A DNA stretch of 64,000 nt, taken from CAVTJL01 sp963752325. Its GTDB lineage: Bacteria > Pseudomonadota > Alphaproteobacteria > Geminicoccales > Geminicoccaceae. Position numbers and translations under genes: made by a program. The notes beneath the pieces were generated by a model. That model did not search any database. It worked only from the letters and a program-made list of their open reading frames with translations, and had not been told where the DNA came from. The stretch is from NCBI GenBank assembly GCA_963752325.1, contig CAVVXU010000005.1:682001-746000 (forward strand), given 5' to 3'. This document shows positions 9,664 to 19,177 of the stretch, piece after piece (position 1 is the first letter of the stretch; each line of letters starts with the position of its first letter).

Positions 9664-10545
9664 ATGTCGATCGACTGGAGCGATCTCAGGCACTTTTTGG
9701 CGTTGGCCGGCGCAGGCAGCCTGTCGGGCGCGGCGCGGCGGCTCGGGGTCGACCATACGACCGTGGCACGGCGCGCGGACGCGCTCGAGGCGGCGCTGGG
9801 TGTGCGGCTGTTCGACCGGCTGGCGCGCGGCTGGCAGCTGACGCCCGAGGGCGAGCGGCTGGCCGAGGATGCGGGGCGCGTCGAGGACGAGATCCTGCGC
9901 CTCGAGCGACGGGTGCTGGGTGTGGCCGGCGTGGCCGGAACGGTGCGGGTCTCGGCGCCGCCGGTGCTGGCCAGCCGCTTCCTGGCGCCTCGCCTCGGCC
10001 CCTTGCGCGCCGCCCATCCGAGCATCGAGCTCGAGCTGATCGGCGAGCCCAGGGCCGCGAGCCTCGGCCGCCGGGAGGCCGACGTCGCGATCCGCCTCTC
10101 ACGGCCCACGGATGGCGCCATCGTCGCGCGACGCCTTTCTCTTCTTGCCTATGGGCTCTACGCGGGCACGAGCTACGCCGCCCAGACCCCGCCGGCCGAC
10201 CGTGTCTTTCTCGGCTATGACGACAGCCTCGGCGACGTGCCGCAGCAGCGCTGGCTTCTGCGCGTCGCGGCGGGCCGGCCGCTCGTGCTCCGGGCCAACG
10301 ATCTGGCGACGATCCACGAGGCGGCCCGGGCCGGGCTCGGCGTCGCGGCGCTGCCGCGTTTCCTCGCCGACCACGATCCGATGCTGACCGAGATCGAGAC
10401 GGCGGAGCCGCCGGTCAGCCGCGAGATCTGGCTCCTCGTCCATCCCGATCTGCGCCGCTCGCCGCGCGTGCGGGCGGTGATGGATGCGCTCGTCTCGATC
10501 GTCGAGCGCGATCGGGCGGTGCTGGAGGGCATCCTGGCGCGCTGA
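9664..10545 (+). CDS. LysR-family transcriptional regulator
   Basis: The N-terminal winged helix-turn-helix is clear: DLRHFLALAGAGSLSGAARR followed by HTTVARRADALEAALG and LFDRLARGWQLTPEGE. The rest is the periplasmic-binding-protein-like effector domain, including RFLAPRLGPLRAAHPSIELE. At 293 residues it is normal length and intact. It probably controls the divergent quinone oxidoreductase; the inducer is unknown. It converges on ctaG with a 22-base gap that contains a GCGCCG/CGGCGC stem. Confidence 0.9.
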   Translation: MSIDWSDLRHFLALAGAGSLSGAARRLGVDHTTVARRADALEAALGVRLFDRLARGWQLTPEGERLAEDAGRVEDEILRLERRVLGVAGVAGTVRVSAPPVLASRFLAPRLGPLRAAHPSIELELIGEPRAASLGRREADVAIRLSRPTDGAIVARRLSLLAYGLYAGTSYAAQTPPADRVFLGYDDSLGDVPQQRWLLRVAAGRPLVLRANDLATIHEAARAGLGVAALPRFLADHDPMLTEIETAEPPVSREIWLLVHPDLRRSPRVRAVMDALVSIVERDRAVLEGILAR

Positions 10546-10567
10546 GGCGCCGGGGGGCTCCGCGGCG

Positions 10568-11587
10568 CTACCGCCCCGTCCAGCGGGCGGCGAGGGCGCT
10601 CATGCGGGCGGCTTCGGGGTCGTCGGAGGGCTCGGCGGCCTCCTCGTGCAGGCGGAGGTGGTTGAGGACCAGGAGGAGGCCGATGACGCTCATCATCGCG
10701 GTCGGGACCCAGATGACGAAGCCGCCGACGAACTGGTCATACATCGGCCCGATCGACGGATAGAGGCGGCCGCAGAAGGTATAGTAGGGGTAGAGGTCCT
10801 GGCCCGAGAAGACGATCAGGGCGCCGATCAGGATCTGCGGGAAGATGACGCCGGCCGCGAGCGCCGCGCGGATACCGTAGCTCAGGCGCGCCGGCGGGCG
10901 GGGTCGCGGGTCGAGGACGAGGCACCAGAACAAGAGCCCGTCCAGGACCATGCTCCAGTTCATGACCCAGAAGAGGTTCTGGTCGATCATGGCGCGGAAG
11001 TGGATGGGCGGGATCAGCCAGAAGGCCACGAGACCGACGAAGAGGGCGGCGGCGAGCAGCGGCTGCTGCAGCACGGCCGTCATCCGCCGAACCGGCCCGG
11101 CGTCGAGCAGCCGGACGGCGGCCTGCGGCATCGCGCGTCGCAGCGGCGCGCCGGCGACGCCCAGCGCCACCAGGAACGGGCCCAGATGGTGCATCGCCAC
11201 GTGCTGGATGCGATTGAGGAAGAAAAGGTGCTCGGCCAGGTACAGAAAACGGGTCTGGAGGACTGTGTAGATGACGAGCATGCCCAAGAGGAAGGCGGCG
11301 CGGCGGGCGGGGTGCGGGCGCTCGGCTTCGGGCAGCAGTGCCGTGCCGCGCAGGTACCACCAGACCGGCAGGGCGGTGCCGAGCCAGGCGAGCCAGGAGA
11401 ACTCCCAGGGCATCCAGAACGGCATGGCCGCCGGGAAGGCGTGGCAGAGCCAGGCGATGACGGCGCCGGCTAGAAGGATGCCGAGCGGGACGACGCGATC
11501 GACGGACGGACGGCCCGTGACCAGCTCTCGCAGGAAGGGCAGCAGATCGGTGCCCGGCAGGCGGGACGATGACGAGGTGGCAGCCAT
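10568..11587 (-). CDS. ctaG: caa3-type cytochrome c oxidase assembly factor CtaG
   Basis: A 339-residue polytopic membrane protein with about seven hydrophobic segments. HVAMHHLGPFLVALG, WLIPPIHFRAMIDQNLFW and DQFVGGFVIWVPTAMMSVIG are typical of the Caa3_CtaG family, which is thought to help insert copper into the CuB site of heme-copper oxidases. It is the last gene of a copper-handling operon; its ATG overlaps the SCO stop by one base (TGATG). This family is not homologous to the Cox11-type CtaG of other alphaproteobacteria. Confidence 0.87.
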   Translation of the reverse strand: MAATSSSSRLPGTDLLPFLRELVTGRPSVDRVVPLGILLAGAVIAWLCHAFPAAMPFWMPWEFSWLAWLGTALPVWWYLRGTALLPEAERPHPARRAAFLLGMLVIYTVLQTRFLYLAEHLFFLNRIQHVAMHHLGPFLVALGVAGAPLRRAMPQAAVRLLDAGPVRRMTAVLQQPLLAAALFVGLVAFWLIPPIHFRAMIDQNLFWVMNWSMVLDGLLFWCLVLDPRPRPPARLSYGIRAALAAGVIFPQILIGALIVFSGQDLYPYYTFCGRLYPSIGPMYDQFVGGFVIWVPTAMMSVIGLLLVLNHLRLHEEAAEPSDDPEAARMSALAARWTGR

Positions 11588-12288
11588 CAGGCTTCCCGGC
11601 TCCAGGCCGTCGGCCGCATCAAAAGAGCCCCCCGAGCCATCCGCTCTTTTTCGTCACGCAGGAGCTTTTGCACGTCTGCCGCAATGGCGGTGACGTCGGC
11701 ATCGGCGCTTGCGAGGGTAGGGATCAGAAGCTTCGGGTCGCCCTCGCGGTCGAAGACGTAGATCGCCGAGGAGTGGGTGACCTCGTAAGGCTGGCCGTCC
11801 CTGGCGGGGGTCACCGAGTAGCCGATGCGGTAGCGGCGGGCGAGACGCGCGAGGTCGTTGGCGCCGCCCCTGAGGCCCACGATCTGCGGTGCGAAGATGG
11901 CGGTGTAGTCCTTGAGGATCGGCAGCGTGTCGCGGTTGGGGTCGACGGTGACGAAAAGGACGCGCACGTCGTCCGCGGCCTTGCCCAGCCGCTTCAGCAC
12001 GTCCGCCAGGTTCTGCAGGGTCAGCGGGCAGACGTCCGGGCATTGCGTGTAGCCGAAATAGAGCATCACGACCTTGCCCCGGAAGTCCTGGGCCGTGACG
12101 GGCTTGCCGGTCGTGGCATCCGTCATCGCGAGGTCGAGGGAGGGAACGGCGCCCGAGACGCCGATGATCTCGGGCTCCGCGGCCTTGGCGTGCCCGACGA
12201 GCAAAAGACCGGCCAGCGGCACCAGCGCCAGCATGTGGCGGCGCCGCACGCCAAGGCGCCGACATGTCTGCGGCGACCTCAGGCCCAT
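11587..12288 (-). CDS. SCO1/SenC family copper chaperone
   Basis: This thioredoxin-fold protein is membrane-anchored and periplasmic and metallates the CuA site of cytochrome oxidase. The copper ligands are visible: the CPDVCP pair in YFGYTQCPDVCPLTLQNL and the histidine in YEVTHSSAIYVFDREG. A hydrophobic anchor MLALVPLAGLLLVGHAKA follows an Arg-rich N-terminus. I start at ATG 12288, where an AGGAGA ribosome site sits six bases upstream; an internal ATG at 12234 is an alternative. It lies between PCuAC and CtaG. Confidence 0.9.
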   Translation of the reverse strand: MGLRSPQTCRRLGVRRRHMLALVPLAGLLLVGHAKAAEPEIIGVSGAVPSLDLAMTDATTGKPVTAQDFRGKVVMLYFGYTQCPDVCPLTLQNLADVLKRLGKAADDVRVLFVTVDPNRDTLPILKDYTAIFAPQIVGLRGGANDLARLARRYRIGYSVTPARDGQPYEVTHSSAIYVFDREGDPKLLIPTLASADADVTAIAADVQKLLRDEKERMARGALLMRPTAWSREA

Positions 12289-12381
12289 GCGATCTCTCCT
12301 CGGCAATCCCGCACCTGCATCGTCGCAGGTGGGCCCCGCCGCGAAGCCGCGCAACCGGGCCGCGCCGCTCGGGTCGCGGGT

Positions 12382-12855
12382 CTAGGGGCTCTTGGGCGTC
12401 TCGTTGCCGGGGTAGACGCGGAACGAGGCGGTGACCTTCCGGCCGTCCTCGAAGGCGAGCGTGACCGGCACGCTGTCGCCGGCTTTCATCCTGGGCTGCA
12501 TGCACATCAGGTGATAGCCGCCGGGGGCGAAGGCGAGCTTTCCGCCCGCCGGCACCGCGACCGACTTCACCATCACCATGCGCTCTGTGCCGCCGCTGCT
12601 GTCGGTGCGGTGGAGCATCATCGTGCCGCAGGCGGGCGACGCCGCCGAGGTCAGCACGGCCGTTTGGTCGCCGCCATTGTGCAGCGTCATGTACCCACCG
12701 GCCGGGACCTGCGGCAGGAGATAGCGGAACCACGCTCCATCGACCGTGACCGAGCCATCGGCAAGAGCCGGCCAGGGAAAGACAAGGGCAAGCACGAGCA
12801 CGGCAAGCGCTCTGGCTGCTGCACGCGGTCCGTGTCGGCGGCGGTGGACAGTCAT
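12382..12855 (-). CDS. Periplasmic copper chaperone PCu(A)C
   Basis: A 157-residue protein with a Sec signal peptide (AVLVLALVFPWPALA) and the H(M)x10Mx21HxM-type copper site: CGTMMLHRT at one end and GGYHLMCMQPRM at the other. PCuAC delivers Cu(I) to the CuA site, usually together with SCO, which is the next gene. The ATG overlaps the stop of copD by four bases, showing translational coupling. It is intact. Confidence 0.92.
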   Translation of the reverse strand: MTVHRRRHGPRAAARALAVLVLALVFPWPALADGSVTVDGAWFRYLLPQVPAGGYMTLHNGGDQTAVLTSAASPACGTMMLHRTDSSGGTERMVMVKSVAVPAGGKLAFAPGGYHLMCMQPRMKAGDSVPVTLAFEDGRKVTASFRVYPGNETPKSP

Positions 12856-13862
12856 GAAGGATCGCTCCGGAGAGGGTGCGGGAGGAGGCCGTGGCAGCGG
12901 ATCCAGAGCATCGCCACGACGGCGAGGGCGGCAGCCTGGACGGCGAGGGTGGCGAGGATCGGTGGCCAGGGCAGTGACGCGGGAGCCTCCTCGGAGCCCG
13001 GCGGCAGGCTGGCGAGGGTGCCTGCTGCGAGAACGATCAGCAGGCCGAGGCCAAGCTCGGCCGCGATCGAGAGGCGCAGCGCTCGGAGCAGGGGAACGGA
13101 TGAACGCGATCCGGCCTCCTCGAGCCGGCCGGCCAGAACGAAGCGGTTCAGCGCGGCCAGCGCGAGCACGGCCACGAAGAGGCCGGTCTTGAGCTGAAGC
13201 ACGAGGCCGTAGGGCGTGCCGAGCAGGCCGGGCACGCCGCCCGCCATGGCCGCGGCCATCGTGACGCCGCTCGCGGCGATGATGCCGACGGCGACCATGC
13301 CCAGGACGGAAAACCGGCGCAGGGCCCGGGTGGCGTCGGCCGCGGCGCCGGCCGAGAGGGAGAGGAGGAGCGGGAGAAGTCCGCCGATCCAGGCACCGAC
13401 GGCCAACAGATGAAGCATCTCGGCGACGATCGGGACGATGGCGCCATTGGCGCCGGCATGGGCCAGGAGGGGTTGGAGCGCCACCGCCAGGACGGCGAGC
13501 GCCAGGCCGATCAGCGGCGATGCTGCGAGGTCGAGCAGCACGACAACGGCCACGGCCAGGAGCGCCAGCCTCGCCACCAGCAGCTTGCCGAAGCCCATGT
13601 AGGTGACGACTGCGGGGACGGCGGCCACGGCCCCGGCCAAGCCGTCGGCGCCGGCGATGTAGCCGGCCGTCCCGACGAGCCAGGCGGCACCGAGGATCAA
13701 GGAGAGGCCGGCGCTGACGCAGGCGAGACGCCGCAGACGCCGCCTTGCGGGAGCACCGGCGTACGGAGCCACGACGGCGAGGAAGACGAGGGCACCAAGG
13801 AGCGAGAGCAGGGCCGCCATGTGAGCGCCGCGCAGCGGTGCCAGCGCCACGACCGCATCCAT
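12852..13862 (-). CDS. copD: CopD-family copper import membrane protein
   Basis: About 336 residues with eight or nine membrane segments. EMLHLLAVGAWIGGLLPLLL and RRFSVLGMVAVGIIAASGVT are CopD-domain features, with the conserved His in the first. CopD is thought to carry copper across the inner membrane in partnership with periplasmic CopC, encoded just upstream. ATG 13862 was chosen because homologs begin close to MDAVVALAPLRGAH; the frame remains open further upstream but overlaps copC. It overlaps PCuAC by four bases. Confidence 0.85.
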   Translation of the reverse strand: MDAVVALAPLRGAHMAALLSLLGALVFLAVVAPYAGAPARRRLRRLACVSAGLSLILGAAWLVGTAGYIAGADGLAGAVAAVPAVVTYMGFGKLLVARLALLAVAVVVLLDLAASPLIGLALAVLAVALQPLLAHAGANGAIVPIVAEMLHLLAVGAWIGGLLPLLLSLSAGAAADATRALRRFSVLGMVAVGIIAASGVTMAAAMAGGVPGLLGTPYGLVLQLKTGLFVAVLALAALNRFVLAGRLEEAGSRSSVPLLRALRLSIAAELGLGLLIVLAAGTLASLPPGSEEAPASLPWPPILATLAVQAAALAVVAMLWIRCHGLLPHPLRSDPS

Positions 13863-13899
13863 GCTCAGCCGGCCGGCACGCTCGGGGCGCCCTGCCCGC

Positions 13900-14271
13900 T
13901 CAGTGCTCCACCGTGAACTTGTAGCTACCCTTCGTCTTGTGCGAGTCCTCGGAGGTGGCGTGCCAGTCGACGGTGTAGGTGCCGGCCGCGAGCTTCGGCA
14001 GAGCGACGAGCAGCTCGCTCGTGTTGCCCTTGGCGGTCTCGGGGGCACCCGTCTTGACCTGCTTGCCGTGCGGATCGAGCAGCTCGACCCGGCAGAAATG
14101 CGGCACCACCCCCTCGGTGAAGAAGAGCTCGAGCTGGGCCGGCGCCTGGGCCACCGTGCCGCTCATGGCCGGAACGGCGTGATCGAGATGGGCGTGGGCG
14201 AAGGCCGGCACGGCCGCAACGAGAAGACCGCCCAGAGCGAGCGGAAAGACAACAAAGCGAGACCGACGCAT
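13900..14271 (-). CDS. copC: CopC-family periplasmic copper-binding protein
   Basis: The precursor is 123 residues. A signal peptide (RFVVFPLALGGLLVAAVPAFA) ends at A-H-A-H, so the mature protein should begin with a histidine, the first ligand of the CopC Cu(II) site. The other ligands fit DWHATSEDSHKTKGSYKF at the C-terminus. This is the short, Cu(II)-only form of CopC, lacking the Met-rich Cu(I) loop. ATG 14271 has a GGGAGGA ribosome site. It is the first gene of the five-gene copper operon. Confidence 0.9.
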   Translation of the reverse strand: MRRSRFVVFPLALGGLLVAAVPAFAHAHLDHAVPAMSGTVAQAPAQLELFFTEGVVPHFCRVELLDPHGKQVKTGAPETAKGNTSELLVALPKLAAGTYTVDWHATSEDSHKTKGSYKFTVEH

Positions 14272-14432
14272 CCTGCGTCCTCCCCTGTCATTTGTCCTAC
14301 GTCCTCGGTGGGTCGGGCGGGACCCAAGGGGACGAGCCTTGCGGCCGATGCGTCGGCCGGCGAAGGGCAAGCGTCAACGGCACGGCTGCCGGACGTGGCG
14401 GCGTGCCGCAGCCGAATAGTGCCGTCTCGATC

Positions 14433-14870
14433 TCACTCGGGTGGGAGGAAGTCGACCTCGTGCAGCTTGGAGAGGCGGACGACCTCCTCGGGGTCGGTGA
14501 GGTCGTGCAGCTCGTCGAAAAGCTTCCTCAGACGGCCGGCCGGCGTCACCCAGAAGAGCGCGCGGGTCGGCTTGCCGGAGTTGTTGTAGTAGGCGTGCGG
14601 AATTCCGCGCGGCATGCGGACCAGGGCACCCTGCCCGGCGGCATGCTGCTCGTCGCCGAGGCGCAGGTCGAGGCTGCCCTCGAGGATGTAGATGAACTCG
14701 TCCTGGAAGGGATGGATGTGCGGCGGGACAAACGTGCCGGGCGGGTCCAGCGTCTCGAAGCAGAAGCAGTCGTCGGCCTCGGCTTTCGGCCAATAGGTGT
14801 GGCCGAGGACGTTCCAGACGACCCCGCCCAGGCCTTGGCCGGGCGGCGTGATTCCGGGCGCCAGCAGCAT
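14433..14870 (-). CDS. Cupin-domain protein
   Basis: A single-domain cupin of 145 residues. The first cupin motif is PPHIHPFQDEFIYILEGSL, giving two His and a Glu for metal binding, and the second is ALVRMPRGIPHAYYNNSG with a further His. This is the layout of a mononuclear metal dioxygenase or a sensor, but substrate cannot be deduced. ATG 14870 follows a GGGGGAG ribosome site. The 317 bases upstream (14871-15187), between it and the divergent cation transporter, hold no gene I can recognise, only a short CCCGC-GA-GCGGG palindrome at 14894-14905. Confidence 0.8.
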   Translation of the reverse strand: MLLAPGITPPGQGLGGVVWNVLGHTYWPKAEADDCFCFETLDPPGTFVPPHIHPFQDEFIYILEGSLDLRLGDEQHAAGQGALVRMPRGIPHAYYNNSGKPTRALFWVTPAGRLRKLFDELHDLTDPEEVVRLSKLHEVDFLPPE

Positions 14871-15187
14871 GATGCGATCTCCCCCCTGTCGGACCCGCGA
14901 GCGGGCTTGGGCCACAGGCTCTCTATCCCACCGGCCCGCACTCGCTGGCTACAGCGAAAAGCCGCGGCCGATCGGGACGGGGCCGACCATGCAGATCCGC
15001 TTCGATACCATCGCCGACGCTTGCGCAACCGCGGCGCACACGAGGAAGCCCAGCTCAACGGCGCCCTGTCACGGCACGTCGCAGAGCAGATGGCGGCGGC
15101 CCTGCTCCCCTCCTTCATCGCCGTCGTTGCGCCCGGCACGGCGATCGGGAGAATGGGCTCGGGGCATCGAGGGCGGGGTCGAGGCGG

Positions 15188-16135
15188 ATGGCCGAACGGG
15201 ATGTCGATTGGCCCTCCGTCAAACTCTCGAAGGAAGAGAGCGCCCGCGAGCAGGGCCTTCTCCGACTTTCGCTCGGCGCAACCCTGCTCGTCAGCCTCGC
15301 GGGCGTCGGCTTCGGCCTCTGGGCAGGGTCGCGCTCGATCGTCTTCGACGGTTTCTATGGCCTGATCGACGTGACCATGACCGGCGCGGCGCTGCTCGTG
15401 TCGCGGCTGATCGCGCGGGGCGACGATGATCGCTTCCAGTACGGCTACTGGCATCTCGAGCCGCAGCTCGCCGTCCTCAACGGCATGGTCCTCGGCATGG
15501 CCTGCGTCTACGCGATCATCGACGGGATGGCGGGCCTTCTCGCCGGTGGCCATCTGATCGCGCTCGGGCCGAGCGCCGTCTACTCCGGCAGCGTCGGGCT
15601 CCTCAGCCTCGCCATGTTCGTGCTGGTGCGCCGACGAGCATCGGGCCTCAGCTCGGACCTCCTGCGCATCGATGCGCGGGGCTGGCTGCTGGGCGGCTCG
15701 CTGAGCCTCTCCTTGTGCATCAGCTTCCTGATCGGCGCCGCCCTCCTGGCGACCCCAGCCGCTCACCTCGCCCGCTTCGTCGACTCCCTGATCCTGGCCG
15801 TGGCCGCCCTCTGCCTGCTGCCTCTGCCGATCCAGACCGTCTGGAACGGGGCGAGACAGGTTCTCCAGCTGGCACCAGCCGAGCTGGCGGGCACCGTCGA
15901 GGCGGTCGCCGCGGCCGTCGTCGAGCGCCACGGCTTTTCCGACCACCGCATCCACGTCGTCCAGGCCGGCCGCGCCCAGTTCATCGAGATCGGCTTCGTG
16001 GCGCCCGCGGACACCAAGCTCAGAACCTTCGCCGACCTCGACCGGATCAGGGAGGAGATCGTGGCGGCCCTGGGCGGCCCGAGGCCGGGGCAGTGGCTGA
16101 CCATCGAGTTCACTGCCGACAGACGCTGGATCTAG
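15188..16135 (+). CDS. Cation diffusion facilitator family transporter
   Basis: A 315-residue CDF-type protein. The first metal-site segment is RSIVFDGFYGLIDVTMTGAA, where the usual HxxxD/DxxxD is FDGFYGLID, followed by FQYGYWHLEPQLAVLNGMVL, which replaces the usual PxGxxR motif. A cytoplasmic domain ends QWLTIEFTADRRWI. It is only distantly related to the CDF gene at 7559-8491. Some members of this branch export Fe or act on unusual ions, so the substrate is open. The gene is intact. Confidence 0.8.
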   Translation: MAERDVDWPSVKLSKEESAREQGLLRLSLGATLLVSLAGVGFGLWAGSRSIVFDGFYGLIDVTMTGAALLVSRLIARGDDDRFQYGYWHLEPQLAVLNGMVLGMACVYAIIDGMAGLLAGGHLIALGPSAVYSGSVGLLSLAMFVLVRRRASGLSSDLLRIDARGWLLGGSLSLSLCISFLIGAALLATPAAHLARFVDSLILAVAALCLLPLPIQTVWNGARQVLQLAPAELAGTVEAVAAAVVERHGFSDHRIHVVQAGRAQFIEIGFVAPADTKLRTFADLDRIREEIVAALGGPRPGQWLTIEFTADRRWI

Positions 16136-16201
16136 ATTCCGGAGACGGCCTCGAGCTCCAGAATGCGCGGATGAATGACCGTGGTCCCTGCTGGACGAGG
16201 C

Positions 16202-16948
16202 CTACCCCGACACCATCAGCTTGACGATCTCGTCGTGGGTCGTCTCGGCCGGCCGGCGCTCGCCGGCTTTCTGGCCGCGGCGGAGGACCATGATGCGATC
16301 GGCGACGTCGAAGATGTCGATGAGGTTGTGGCTGATGAAGACCACCGCCACGTTCTGGGTCTTGAGGCGAAGGATCAGCTCCTTGACCTTGCGCTGCTCG
16401 GGCACGCCCAGGGCCGCCGTGGGCTCGTCCATGATGAGAAGCTCGGCGTTCCAGTAGATGGCGCGGCCGATAGCGACGGCCTGGCGCTGGCCGCCCGAGA
16501 GCTGGCGCACCGGGCGGGCGAGCTTGGCCTGGGCGATGTCGATCTCGAGCGTGTCCAGGACCTCGCTGGCGGCCGCCCGCATCCGCTTGCGGTCGACCAT
16601 CGGCAGGACGCCCAGGAAGCGCCGCATCGGCTCGCGGCCGAGGAAGACGTTGGCGCCGACGTCGAGATTATCGGCCAGGGCCAGGTCCTGGTAGATCGTC
16701 TCGATGCCGGCCTCGCGGGCGGCGCGCGGGTTGGCGAAGCTGACGCGCTGGCCCTTGAACCAGATGGTCCCCTCGCTCGGGGCATGAACGCCCGAGATCG
16801 ACTTGATGAGGGTCGACTTGCCGGCCCCGTTGTCGCCGGCGAGCGCCAGAACCTCGCCCTTCTCGACCTCGAAGCTGACGTTCTGCAACGCATGGACGCC
16901 GCCGAAGCGCTTGGAGACGCCTTCGCAGCGCAGGATCGGCTCAGGCAT
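16202..16948 (-). CDS. Sugar ABC transporter ATP-binding protein (single domain)
   Basis: Walker A GDNGAGKSTL, the signature LSGGQRQAVAIGRA and Walker B LLIMDEPTAALG are all present, with the His switch in VFISHNLIDIF. At 248 residues it holds one nucleotide-binding domain, like FrcA, rather than the tandem form of RbsA/XylG. It overlaps the permease gene by eight bases and is the last gene of a binding protein-permease-ATPase operon for carbohydrate uptake. Which sugar is unknown. Confidence 0.92.
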   Translation of the reverse strand: MPEPILRCEGVSKRFGGVHALQNVSFEVEKGEVLALAGDNGAGKSTLIKSISGVHAPSEGTIWFKGQRVSFANPRAAREAGIETIYQDLALADNLDVGANVFLGREPMRRFLGVLPMVDRKRMRAAASEVLDTLEIDIAQAKLARPVRQLSGGQRQAVAIGRAIYWNAELLIMDEPTAALGVPEQRKVKELILRLKTQNVAVVFISHNLIDIFDVADRIMVLRRGQKAGERRPAETTHDEIVKLMVSG

Positions 16949-17972
16949 CGGTCTTGGCCTCGCCCGTGAGACGGTCGCGCGACTGGTCGATCAGCACCGA
17001 GACGATGATGACGATGCCGACCGCGACGAACTGCCAGAACGGCTCGACGTTGATGAAGACGAGCCCGTACTGGATGACGGCGATGATGAGCGCGCCGATG
17101 ACGGTGCCGATGACCGTGCCCGAGCCGCCGAAGAGCGAGGCGCCGCCGATGACGACGGCGGCGATGCTGTCCAGGAGCAGGGGCTCGCCGGCCTGGGCGG
17201 CACCAGCCGAGAAGCGGGCCGTGTAGACCATCCCGGCGACGCCCGCCGAGGCGGCCGAGAGCATGTAGAGCAGGAGCGTGTGGCGGCGGACGTTGATGCC
17301 GGCGCGGATGGCGGCGATGCGGTTGCCGCCGAGCGCGTAGGTGTACTGGCCGAAGCGGCTCTGCGAGAGCACCCAGTGGATCGCCAGGACCAGGACGATC
17401 GTGATGACGACGGGGATCGGCACGCCCAGGAGCTTGCCGTTGCCCATGGCGAAGAGCCAGGGATTGTTGACGGGCACGGTGGTGCCGCCCGCGGCGAGGA
17501 AGCCGGCGCCACGGGCGACGCCGTACATGCCGAGCGTGCCGATGAAGGGGGGCACGTTGAGCCGCGAGATGAGGACGCCGTTGATCACGCCGGGGATCAG
17601 GCTGACGAGAAACGCAAAGCCGATGCCGGCCGCGAGCGCCAGGCCCGGGTCGACGGGGGTCAGGGTCTGCATGAGCCTCGCCATCACGACGGCCGAGAGC
17701 CCCATCACGAAGCCGGTCGAGAGGTCGATGCCCCCTGAGATGATGACGAAGGTCTGGCCCAGCGCCAGCAGCAGCGGCATCGCGGCGAAGAGGGCGATGC
17801 TCTGGAGGTTGTACGGGTTGACGAGGAACGAGATGCCATAGGCCAGCCGTGCCCAGCTCTCGAAGAAGACGAGGAGAAGCGCGAGGAAGAGCCAGGGCCA
17901 GAAGACGGCGAGGAAGGCCAGCGCCGGATGGCGGCGCGCCGCCTCTGTCGGCAGGTCGAGCGTTGCGTGCAT
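16941..17972 (-). CDS. Sugar ABC transporter permease (RbsC/FrcC family)
   Basis: A 343-residue membrane protein with about ten hydrophobic segments. The family signatures TFVIISGGIDLSTGFVMGL, GVINGVLISRLNVPPFIGTL and GGNRIAAIRAGINVRRH are clear. It forms the inner-membrane channel for the substrate delivered by the binding protein encoded just upstream. It is intact and followed with an eight-base overlap by the ATPase gene. Confidence 0.92.
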   Translation of the reverse strand: MHATLDLPTEAARRHPALAFLAVFWPWLFLALLLVFFESWARLAYGISFLVNPYNLQSIALFAAMPLLLALGQTFVIISGGIDLSTGFVMGLSAVVMARLMQTLTPVDPGLALAAGIGFAFLVSLIPGVINGVLISRLNVPPFIGTLGMYGVARGAGFLAAGGTTVPVNNPWLFAMGNGKLLGVPIPVVITIVLVLAIHWVLSQSRFGQYTYALGGNRIAAIRAGINVRRHTLLLYMLSAASAGVAGMVYTARFSAGAAQAGEPLLLDSIAAVVIGGASLFGGSGTVIGTVIGALIIAVIQYGLVFINVEPFWQFVAVGIVIIVSVLIDQSRDRLTGEAKTDA

Positions 17973-18041
17973 GGGGGCTATCGCCTGGTGGGGCGGCCGC
18001 AGGCGGCGACGTCGTTATCGTCGGCCGCCCCGCCTTTGCGA

Positions 18042-19033
18042 TCAGTCGGAGTAGACGAACTTACGGACGTCCGGATCGTCGATATTGTCCTTCGTCATGA
18101 TCGTGGCGCCGGTGCCGATATGGGGCGGCACCGACTGGTGGTTGATCACGGCGAAGGCGGTCATGACACCGTAATAGCCGATCTCGGCCGGGTGCTGCGC
18201 CACGGCGAGGTCGATCAGGCCGGACTTCAGGTCATCCACGATACGGGTCGGCGCATCGAACGCCACCACGCGGATCTTGCCGCTCTGGCCCAGCGCCTTG
18301 ACGCCGTCGGCGGCGCCGATGGCCGAGAAGAGGTTGGCGCCGAAGATGCCGGCCAGATCCTGGTTCCTGGCATAGACCGCCTGGACCTGGGCCGAGGCCT
18401 TGTTGGCGTCGTCGTCGTTGAACTGGGTGTCGAGCACCGTGATGTTCGGATACTGGCGCATGGCGAGCTTGAAGCCCTCCTCGCGCTGATCGGTCGTCGA
18501 GATGCCGGGCTTCACGTTCGAGACGTAGACCTTGCCGCGCTGATCGATCTTCTGCGCCAGCGCAATGCCTGCGAGGAAGCCGCCCAGGACATTGTCGGTG
18601 GCGATGTAGGAGAGCGGGAAATCGCCGGGACCGTCGCCGTCCTGATACTTGCCGTCGTCGATGAAGGTGTCGACGGTGATCACCGGGATGCCGGCGTCGA
18701 CCGCCTGCTTCAGGGGTGCGATCAGCTGCTGCTTGTCGGTGGGTGCGATCAGGATGACGTCGGGCTTGCGCGCGATAACCGCCTGCAGCACCGGCACCTG
18801 GGTCACCGGGTTGAAGTCCGGGGCGCCCTGGAAGATCAGCTCACAGCCCACCGCCTTGGCCGCGAACTCGGCACCCTTGCGCATGGTGATGTAGAAGGCG
18901 TCGGTCGTGAGGCCCGGAATCAGCGCGATCGTGCACTTCTTGTCCTGCGCCTGCGGCCGGCGCCGAGGTCAATGTGGCCATCGCCGTCGTCGCCACCGCC
19001 AGCGCAACGGCACCAGCCAATCAGATGTCGCAT
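18042..19033 (-). CDS. Sugar ABC transporter periplasmic substrate-binding protein, two frameshifts in the signal region
   Basis: The mature part (FYITMRKGAEFAAKAVGCEL onwards) is a periplasmic-binding-protein type I fold with ARKPDVILIAPTDKQQL, GIPVITVDTFIDDG and YIATDNVLGGFLAG. The signal peptide is split over frames: MRHLIG at 19033, then AGAVALAVATTAMATLTSA in a second frame, then QDKKCTIALIPGLTTDAF in a third. Two single-base indels near 19016 and 18965 therefore explain it. The ATG has an AGGGAGG ribosome site. It leads the sugar importer operon. Ribose- or galactose-like ligand is a guess. Confidence 0.85.
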
Positions 19034-19177
19034 TGTCGAGCCTCCCTGCTCGCTATGGCCAGCCGGCTGCGTAGCCGACAGGTCGTCACAGAAGCCTAGC
19101 AACCGCAAGGTCCGCGCTCAAGCGCGCCACTCGTCCGCGACCCTCCGGGCGGCCGCCGGTGCGAGAATTCGCTTGGC

